DNA of 64,000 nt, taken from NCBI GenBank assembly GCA_027487555.1, contig JAIYDI010000018.1:124001-188000 (forward strand), written 5' to 3'. This DNA is from Hyphomicrobiales bacterium. Its GTDB lineage: Bacteria; Pseudomonadota; Alphaproteobacteria; Rhizobiales; Devosiaceae. Position numbers and translations under genes: made by a program. Below the pieces are notes generated by a model, which worked only from the letters and a program-made list of their open reading frames with translations, had not been told where the DNA came from and searched no databases. Shown here in pieces: positions 57,292-64,000 of the stretch. Each line of letters starts with the position of its first letter. The first letter of the stretch is position 1.

Positions 57292-59736
57292 TCACGTCCC
57301 TCTCGGCTTTGCCCGGTTTGTGGCTGCGGCTTCGAGTGGGTTCTCCGGCCAGTAGTGGCGGGGATAGCGGCCCTTGAGGTCCTTCGCCACATCTTTCCAG
57401 CTGCCGCGCCAGAATCCGGGCAGGTCGCGCGTCGTCTGGATGGGACGATGCGCCGGCGACAGCAGCACGACGAGCAGCGGCAGCTTGCCATTGGCGACGG
57501 CGGGATGGCGATCGAGCCCGAAGAGTTCCTGCACGCGGATTTCTAGCGCCGGGCCGTTTTCGGCGGCGTAGTCGATGGGCAGGTGCGACCCGGATGGCGC
57601 AGCAAAATGGCTCGGAAGCAGGCGGTCGATCTCCTGCCGTTTCGCCCAGGGCAGCAGCCCATCGAGGGCGTTGCCGAGGATATCGGCAGTGATGTCGCCG
57701 AGGGCGCTGAGGCCCGAGAGATGCGGGGTCAGCCAGCCGATATCGGCGGCCAGCGTTGCGTCCGAGAGGTCGGGCCAATCCTCGCCGAGCAGCTTGCGCA
57801 GCAGGTTGGAGCGGTCGCGCGTCGCGATTTGATCGCGCGTCCAGGGGAGGACCGAGATGCCCAGCCCGGCGATGCCATCGGCGAGCGCCTCTGCTGCAGC
57901 GGTGGGGTCCGCGAGGGCGACCGGGGTTTCCTCAAGACGCAGCGCGCCGAGGCGACGGATGCGGCGGGCGCGGACGGCGCGGGCTTTCACATCGAAGGCG
58001 GCGATGGTTTCGGTGACGATGTGGGACGAAAAGATCGCCTCGAGTTCGTCGCGGGTGAGCGGCGCGGCGGCGCGGATGCGGCCGTTCTGCGCGCTGCCGG
58101 TAAGGTCCGTGACGACGAGGAAGGGCGCGCCAGCGAGTGCGTCGGTGTCGTCGAGGCTGGCCCCGCGCCCATTGGCGAGGCGAAAGCGGCCGCGAGCACC
58201 GGCGGCCTGCGCGACGCGATCGGGATAGGCACGGGCGAGGTGCTCGCCGACCGTACCACCACGCCCGGTGTTGCCGGCAAGTTTCGCCCAGCGAAGGGCC
58301 ATTCCACGCGCGTCGTCGGCGCGCCGGGAACGATCCCGTCCAAAATTCTCGAACCGTCTGGACAGGTCGAGACTGTCGCCACCAAGGCCGCGCTCGGCGA
58401 CGAGGGCCGCGAGTTCGGCAGCGGCGAGGCCTTCGCCCTGTTCGGCACCACGCTGCACCATGTGGCCGAGACGGGGATGCAGCGGCAGCTTTGCGAGGGC
58501 GCGACCGGCGGCGGTGATGCGCCCGGTTGCATCGAGCGCGTCGAGATCCCTGAGGAGCGCCACGGCTTCGGACCAGGCGGGGCCGGGAGGCGGATCGAGG
58601 AAGCGCAGCAGCCCCGGGTCCGACACGCCCCATTGGGCAAGATCGAGCGCGAGACCGGTCAGGTCGGTCGCGAGGATCTCCGGCAGGTCGAAGGGCTGGA
58701 GCGCGGCGTTCTGGCCCTCGTTCCACAGCCGATAGCAGGTGCCGGGCGACGTGCGGCCAGCGCGGCCGCGGCGCTGATCGGCCCCGGCGCGCGAGACACG
58801 GCGGGTTTCGAGCACGCTCATGCCGGTGGCGGGTTCGTAGGCCGGGGCGCGGCGCCAGCCGGAATCGACGACGATGGTGACACCCTCGATGGTGAGCGAG
58901 GTTTCGGCGATGGACGTGGCGAGCACGATTTTGCGGCGGCCAGCGGGCGCGGGCGCGATGGCGCGATCCTGCTCGGTGGGGGTGAGCTGGCCGTAGAGCG
59001 GGTGGATGTCGATATCGGCCGCCACGTTGCCACGGAGCTTTTCGGCGAGGCGGGTGATTTCGCCCTGGCCGGGGAGGAAGACCAGCGCCGAGCCCGCGTC
59101 GTCCCGCAGCGCCTCGCGCAGCACAGTCGCGACCTGATCCTCCATGCGCTGCAGCGGATCGGGCTCGCGATAGAGCGTCTCGACGGGGAAGGCGCGACCC
59201 TGGCTCTCGATGATGGGTGCGCTGTCCAGCAGGCTTGCGACGCGGGCGCCGTCGAGCGTCGCCGACATGACGAGCAGGCGTAGGTCGTCGCGCAATTCGG
59301 CAGCATCAAGGGCGAGCGCGAGGCCGAGATCGGCGTCGAGGCTGCGCTCGTGGAACTCGTCGAACAGTACCGCCGCGATGCCCGACAATTCCGGGTCGTC
59401 GAGAAGCATACGGGTGAAGACACCCTCGGTGACGACTTCGATACGGGTTTTTGCGCTCACGCGGCTATCGAGCCGGACGCGATAACCTACTGTATCGCCG
59501 ATATTCTCACCAAGTGTCACGGCCATACGGTGCGCTGCGGCCCGGGCAGCCAGACGTCGCGGCTCCAGCATGACGATGCGGCCATCGCGGCGCCATTTGG
59601 CGTCGAGGAGCGCCAGCGGCACGCGCGTGGTCTTGCCGGCGCCGGGCGGCGCGACGAGTACGGCGCGATTGCCAGTCTCCAGTGCGTCGAGGAGGCCGGG
59701 GAGTGCGTCGTCGATGGGGAGGGGGGCGAAATCCAT
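57292..59736 (-). CDS. hrpB: ATP-dependent RNA helicase HrpB
   Basis: VLVAPPGAGKTTRVPLALLDA, LFDEFHERSLDADLGLALALDA, DQRRGRAGRTSPGTCYRLW. Confidence 0.95.
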   Translation of the reverse strand: MDFAPLPIDDALPGLLDALETGNRAVLVAPPGAGKTTRVPLALLDAKWRRDGRIVMLEPRRLAARAAAHRMAVTLGENIGDTVGYRVRLDSRVSAKTRIEVVTEGVFTRMLLDDPELSGIAAVLFDEFHERSLDADLGLALALDAAELRDDLRLLVMSATLDGARVASLLDSAPIIESQGRAFPVETLYREPDPLQRMEDQVATVLREALRDDAGSALVFLPGQGEITRLAEKLRGNVAADIDIHPLYGQLTPTEQDRAIAPAPAGRRKIVLATSIAETSLTIEGVTIVVDSGWRRAPAYEPATGMSVLETRRVSRAGADQRRGRAGRTSPGTCYRLWNEGQNAALQPFDLPEILATDLTGLALDLAQWGVSDPGLLRFLDPPPGPAWSEAVALLRDLDALDATGRITAAGRALAKLPLHPRLGHMVQRGAEQGEGLAAAELAALVAERGLGGDSLDLSRRFENFGRDRSRRADDARGMALRWAKLAGNTGRGGTVGEHLARAYPDRVAQAAGARGRFRLANGRGASLDDTDALAGAPFLVVTDLTGSAQNGRIRAAAPLTRDELEAIFSSHIVTETIAAFDVKARAVRARRIRRLGALRLEETPVALADPTAAAEALADGIAGLGISVLPWTRDQIATRDRSNLLRKLLGEDWPDLSDATLAADIGWLTPHLSGLSALGDITADILGNALDGLLPWAKRQEIDRLLPSHFAAPSGSHLPIDYAAENGPALEIRVQELFGLDRHPAVANGKLPLLVVLLSPAHRPIQTTRDLPGFWRGSWKDVAKDLKGRYPRHYWPENPLEAAATNRAKPRGT

Positions 59737-59775
59737 GCCGCTACATGGAGCGGAATGGCGGGTTCGGCAAGCTGG

Positions 59776-60663
59776 TCAGGTGACGGTCTTCAGCAGTTCG
59801 AGCAGCGAGCCCTCGAAGCCCTCGTCGACTTCGGGCTCCTTGGGTGCCGCTGCCTTGGACACGGCGATCTCGGCCCAGCCGGTTGTGACCATGACGCCGC
59901 CAACCTTGCGCTCGGTGAGGAACCAGGGGGTGATGATGGTATTGAACAGGATGCCCTGATTGGTGGTGGGGCTGACGAAGCTGCGCTTGGTCTTGACCGG
60001 CTGACCCTTCAGCGCCCGGTCGAATTCCGAGACGATATCGGGCGCCATCGTGCCGAAGAGCTGCACGAGGGACTTGCCCACGACTTCGCGGCGTTCGACG
60101 AAGCGATGGGCCTTGAGCCACATGATGGAGCAATCCATGACGCGCAGCTTATCGTCGAGCATGACGACGGGGCAAGGCATGTCCTCGACCATGTCCTGCA
60201 TGAGCTTCAGTTTCGCGGCAGCGGCGATCTCGCGGTCGATATCCTGTGTCACGTCGCGGCTGAGGCCGAAGAGGCCGAGCACCTTGCCGTCGCGGATGCG
60301 CAGATCGGCGATGGTCTCGATCATGCGCAGGTTGCCATCGTGGGTGTCGAGGCGAAGACGGCAGTGAAAGCCGCGCCGCCCGTCGAGTGCCTGCGCGATC
60401 ATGGCGAGCAGTTTGCCGCGATCCTCGGTGTGATAGAGCTTCACCAAATTCTGCAGCGGCATGGACCCGTCGCTTTCGGGCAGGCCGAAAAGGCCGGCTG
60501 CGGCTTGCGAGAGCATGACGCTGCCGGGAAACACAATCTTCCAGTCGGCATAGCCGGTGCGGGCAGACACGAGCTGCAATGCGCGCTCCGGCTCGACGAC
60601 ACCTTCCGGCTCCGTCAGGGCTTGGGATTCAGCAGCGTTGGCGAAGACGAAACGGTCATACAT
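59776..60663 (-). CDS. PAS-domain signalling protein
   Basis: PAS-like LFGLPESDGSMPLQNLVKLYHTEDRGKLLAMIAQAL...RMIETIADLRIRDGKVLGLFGLSRDVTQ; no obvious catalytic output domain. Confidence 0.75.
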   Translation of the reverse strand: MYDRFVFANAAESQALTEPEGVVEPERALQLVSARTGYADWKIVFPGSVMLSQAAAGLFGLPESDGSMPLQNLVKLYHTEDRGKLLAMIAQALDGRRGFHCRLRLDTHDGNLRMIETIADLRIRDGKVLGLFGLSRDVTQDIDREIAAAAKLKLMQDMVEDMPCPVVMLDDKLRVMDCSIMWLKAHRFVERREVVGKSLVQLFGTMAPDIVSEFDRALKGQPVKTKRSFVSPTTNQGILFNTIITPWFLTERKVGGVMVTTGWAEIAVSKAAAPKEPEVDEGFEGSLLELLKTVT

Positions 60664-60713
60664 CGGGCGTGGTCGTCGCTATCGTTTGGGTGAAGATAGC
60701 ACCGGGTTCTTAA

Positions 60714-63566
60714 CTAACCGTACCGTGCGGACTGACGGGCTTCCCCAGCATGCGGCCCGACGGCACCGATGGCGAACGTCGCAGCAAAGCGGGCGGCCTC
60801 GGCGGCGGGCATGGCGGGGGAGAAGAGGAAGCCCTGGGCGTCGTCGCAGCCTTCGGCCTCCAGGATTGCCAGTTGCGCCCAGGTCTCGACGCCCTCGGCG
60901 GTGACGCGGGCCTTGAGCGCACGTCCCAGCCCGATGATGGCCTTGACGATGGCGCTGGCTTCCGAGGAACCGGGCAGGTCTGACACGAAGGATCGGTCGA
61001 TCTTGACCTTGTCGAAGGGGAAGCGGCGCAGATAGCTGAGCGAGGAGTAGCCGGTGCCGAAATCGTCGAGGGCGACGGACACGCCCATCCGATGCAATTC
61101 GCACAGCATGGAAAGGGCAGTGGCGCTCTGTTCGAGCAGCACGGACTCGGTGATTTCCACCTCGAGACGGCCGGGGGATATACCGCTTTGGCGCAGTGCC
61201 TCAGCAATGGTGGGCAGAAGGCTCTTCGAGCGGAACTGGACGGGCGACAGGTTGACTGCGAGGCGCAGGTGTTCCGACCAATTGCTGGCATCGCGCATGG
61301 CCTGCGCCAGCACGAATCCGCCGATCGCGTCGATCTGGCCGCTCTCCTCGGCGATGGGAATGAACTCTGCCGGCGATACCATGCCGCGCTCCGGACTGTT
61401 CCAGCGTAGCAGCGCCTCGAAGCCGACCAGGCGGCGCGTGGCGACATCGACCTGCGGCTGGTACACCACCGACAGTTCCTTGCGCTTCAGCGCGAGGCTG
61501 AGATCGTGCCGCAGCTTCCGCCGCTCGCGCTGGGCCTGATCCATTGCCGGCTCAAAGAAACGATAGGCGCCGCCATGCTGCGCCTTCACCTGATAAAGTG
61601 CGACATCGGCATTGTTGAGCACGATTTCGGAGTCCAGCCCGTCCTGCGGGGTGAGCGCAATGCCGATACTTGCGCCAATGGTCGCAACATCCTCGCCGAG
61701 GCGAAAGGGCTGCAGCATGGCGCCAAGACAGGCCTGCGCGATATCGGCCGCAGCCGCCGCATCGGCAACGGGCGCCAGCAGGACGAATTCGTCGCCGCCC
61801 AGCCGGGCGACAACACCCCGACCGCCCAGGCAGACGGCTAGCCGCATCGCGACCTGCCGCAGCAGCGCGTCGCCCGCGGGATGGCCGAGGCTGTCGTTGA
61901 CCTGCTTGAAGTCGTCGAGGTCGATTGCCATCACGGCCAGCATGCCGTCGCGCCGCTCCAGCAGCATTTCCTGGAAGCGTTCGCGGAAGCGGATGCGGTT
62001 TGCCAGGCCCGTCAGCGGGTCGTGGCGGGCAAGATGGGCAACGCGATCCTGCGTTTCGCGCCGGGCCGTGACATCGCGGAAGAAGACGGTGATGGCCTCG
62101 GAACGGCAATCGGCCTGCACTTCATACCACTTGGCTGTAAGCGGCAGAAAGCGCTCGAACGTTGTGGTGGTGCGCTGCTCCATTGCGACCAGCATCTGCT
62201 CAAGGAAGGGGCCGATCTCATCAGGCTCGAAAAAGCCCCGGACATCCCTGCCGAGCGCGTCGTGCAGCATGGGCAGTTCCTGCATGCAGCGATGGTTCAT
62301 GTAAGTGACGCGGAACGCACGGTCGAGGCTGATGACGTTGTCAAGTGTCCCCTCGAGGACATTTGCCAGTCGCTCCGCCGAGGCCGCAGCCTCGATCTGG
62401 CTCAGGTGCGTCTCGGTAACATCGTGCGACATGGCGAGGAGCCGCGAAATGCTTCCCTCCGCGTCCCGCACCGGTGCAAGGGTGAAATCCCACCAGCGCG
62501 GGTTACCCTTTGCGGTGGGGCCGAACAATGTATGGCGGGTGACCTGCCCATTGCGTGCGGCATCGATCATGGAGGCGATGACCGGACGGGCTTTGTCGGG
62601 CCAGACATTGAGGAAGGAAACGCCGCGGACCCGTTCGAACTCCTCCACCTCCATCATCTGGAGGGCCGGGCGGTTCATGTATGTGAGCCGCCCTTCGAGA
62701 TCGAGCACCTCGGTGGCAATCGAACCGCTATCAAGGATCGAGCGGGCAAATTCCTCGCTTTCCTTGAGGGCGGTCAAGGTCAGGTGGCGGTCATTGACAT
62801 CTTCGAGGGTGCCGTACCAACGCAGCTTTTCTCCGAGGGGGCCGAGGCTGGGGCGGGCGCGCGCCCGCATCCACTGGTGGACGCCCGAGGCCGTCCGCAT
62901 GCGGTATTCGATATCGAGCGGCGTTCCGTCGCGCACGCAGCGGCGCCACTCCGCAATGACGCTGTCGCGATCGTCGGGATGAAGGACCTGGATCCAGCCC
63001 TTGGTGTAGTCCGTCTCTGGCGGCAGGCCGGACATGATGTGCCAGCGCGGACCGACTTCGGTGAGTTGGCCGTCGGCATTGGCCACCCATGGAATCTCGG
63101 GATTGAGCGCCACGGCGTTGCGGTAGTGGGCCTCGCTTTCGTCGCGCGCCTTCTCGGCACTGGCGAGGCGCGACAAGTCCTGAGAGATGATCTGGACGAA
63201 GCGCGACGGCAGGTCGGTGTCGGCGGGGAAATAGGTGATGTTGACAGCAAGATCGGCGCCATCTTGTGTGCGTGCCGTGACACGGACCTGGCCGGACTCT
63301 CCGTGCCGCGCGCGTTCGATCTGGGCGGCGACTCCCTCGAGATCGACCGCCTCGACAGCAGCCAGCAGCGTCCGGAGGCCAAGGCCCTGCGGTGGCGGCG
63401 TCGATTTGGTTCCTACGGCGGAGTGGTAGACCTCGTCCCGGACGCTATCCCAGGTGAACACCGCAATACCGGCGTACTCGGCCAATTCGGCGAGCGACGG
63501 CTGCACAAGCTTCATCACCGGGGCGTCGGATCCGCCAGTCGCCATCTCTGTCACGGACCCACTCAC
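60714..63566 (-). CDS. multi-PAS diguanylate cyclase/phosphodiesterase (GGDEF-EAL)
   Basis: RLGGDEFVLLAPV, GFEALLRWNSPERGMVSPAEFIPIAEESG; several PAS domains. Confidence 0.95.
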   Translation of the reverse strand: MSGSVTEMATGGSDAPVMKLVQPSLAELAEYAGIAVFTWDSVRDEVYHSAVGTKSTPPPQGLGLRTLLAAVEAVDLEGVAAQIERARHGESGQVRVTARTQDGADLAVNITYFPADTDLPSRFVQIISQDLSRLASAEKARDESEAHYRNAVALNPEIPWVANADGQLTEVGPRWHIMSGLPPETDYTKGWIQVLHPDDRDSVIAEWRRCVRDGTPLDIEYRMRTASGVHQWMRARARPSLGPLGEKLRWYGTLEDVNDRHLTLTALKESEEFARSILDSGSIATEVLDLEGRLTYMNRPALQMMEVEEFERVRGVSFLNVWPDKARPVIASMIDAARNGQVTRHTLFGPTAKGNPRWWDFTLAPVRDAEGSISRLLAMSHDVTETHLSQIEAAASAERLANVLEGTLDNVISLDRAFRVTYMNHRCMQELPMLHDALGRDVRGFFEPDEIGPFLEQMLVAMEQRTTTTFERFLPLTAKWYEVQADCRSEAITVFFRDVTARRETQDRVAHLARHDPLTGLANRIRFRERFQEMLLERRDGMLAVMAIDLDDFKQVNDSLGHPAGDALLRQVAMRLAVCLGGRGVVARLGGDEFVLLAPVADAAAAADIAQACLGAMLQPFRLGEDVATIGASIGIALTPQDGLDSEIVLNNADVALYQVKAQHGGAYRFFEPAMDQAQRERRKLRHDLSLALKRKELSVVYQPQVDVATRRLVGFEALLRWNSPERGMVSPAEFIPIAEESGQIDAIGGFVLAQAMRDASNWSEHLRLAVNLSPVQFRSKSLLPTIAEALRQSGISPGRLEVEITESVLLEQSATALSMLCELHRMGVSVALDDFGTGYSSLSYLRRFPFDKVKIDRSFVSDLPGSSEASAIVKAIIGLGRALKARVTAEGVETWAQLAILEAEGCDDAQGFLFSPAMPAAEAARFAATFAIGAVGPHAGEARQSARYG

Positions 63567-63686
63567 GCGCCGGCCACCCTCGTTCTGCCTCGTCCGCAGA
63601 ATATGTGCGGATGCCGTACTAAAGGTTAAGCAGCGGAATTGGTTTGCGCGGTCGGCGCTTTGCGGACCGCGCTTTCTTCCGTGTGG

Positions 63687-63701
63687 TTAAGGACGTGTTA
63701 A
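63687..63701. promoter_or_regulatory. exact CtrA-consensus site TTAA-N7-TTAA
   Basis: TTAA-GGACGTG-TTAA, ~120 bp upstream of the GGDEF-EAL gene. Confidence 0.6.
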
Positions 63702-63705
63702 GGCG

Positions 63706-64000
63706 TCACGCCCACTCGCCCTTCCGCATGACCGCCGTGCGGCTGCCATCGGCGCCGATGCCGTCGATGTCGATTTCGCCCGAACCGATCATCCAGTCGA
63801 CATGGATGAGCGAGGAATTGCCGCCGCGGCTCGCGATCTCATCCTGCGTGAGCTTGGTGCCGCCGATGAAGCAATCGGCATAGCACTGCCCGAGCGCGAT
63901 GTGGCTGGCGGCATTTTCGTCGAAGAGCGTGTTGTAGAACAGGATTCCCGACTGGCTGATCGGCGAGGAGTGCGGCACGAGCGCGACCTCTCCGATCCGG
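63706..64000 (-). CDS. M29-family aminopeptidase, C-terminal part (truncated by window edge)
   Basis: GILFYNTLFDENAASHIALGQCYADCFIGGTKLTQDEIASRGGNSSLIHVDWMIGSGEIDIDGI, typical AmpS C-terminus. Confidence 0.85.
   Translation of the reverse strand, partial: RIGEVALVPHSSPISQSGILFYNTLFDENAASHIALGQCYADCFIGGTKLTQDEIASRGGNSSLIHVDWMIGSGEIDIDGIGADGSRTAVMRKGEWA

Noticed and set aside
61881-63629. 582-aa plus-strand ORF antisense to the GGDEF-EAL gene
   Set aside because: Shadow ORF; the opposite strand has intact PAS/GGDEF/EAL motifs.

Overview
This 64 kb window is GC-rich alphaproteobacterial chromosome. Gene content suggests Hyphomicrobiales, possibly Devosia-like, but that is inference. I see no prophage, plasmid, CRISPR array, tRNA or rRNA. 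Recognisable content: serC-serA; a sugar ABC transporter (permease, duplicated ATPase, binding protein); purA; thiBPQ with a TPP riboswitch, divergent from a thiamine pyrophosphokinase; rpoH, rluD and a DUF6476-type gene; a CtrA cell-cycle cluster (chpT, response regulator, ctrA, sciP/DUF1153); flagellar genes (fliI, fliJ, flhA, flbD, fliN, fliH-like, fliG, fliF, flgD, fliK); mnmA; a LicD-like/cytidylyltransferase fusion; an ECF sigma factor overlapping a membrane VWA protein; efp with epmA-epmB; hrpB; and a PAS-GGDEF-EAL protein. The most unusual signal is intergenic. There is a composite palindromic repeat family with head-to-head units, N9-CCACTGG-N9' palindromes whose arms differ between copies but still pair, and locus-matched terminal inverted repeats. 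There is also a family of degenerate heptamer tandem arrays placed just after stop codons. These, plus two other hairpin families, fill most convergent gene junctions. Other leads are a TPP-riboswitch expression platform readable at nucleotide level, TTAA-N7-TTAA (CtrA-like) sites, and a duplicated gene 3' end flanking a repeat element. All calls come from reading the sequence and the ORF track; no database search was run.
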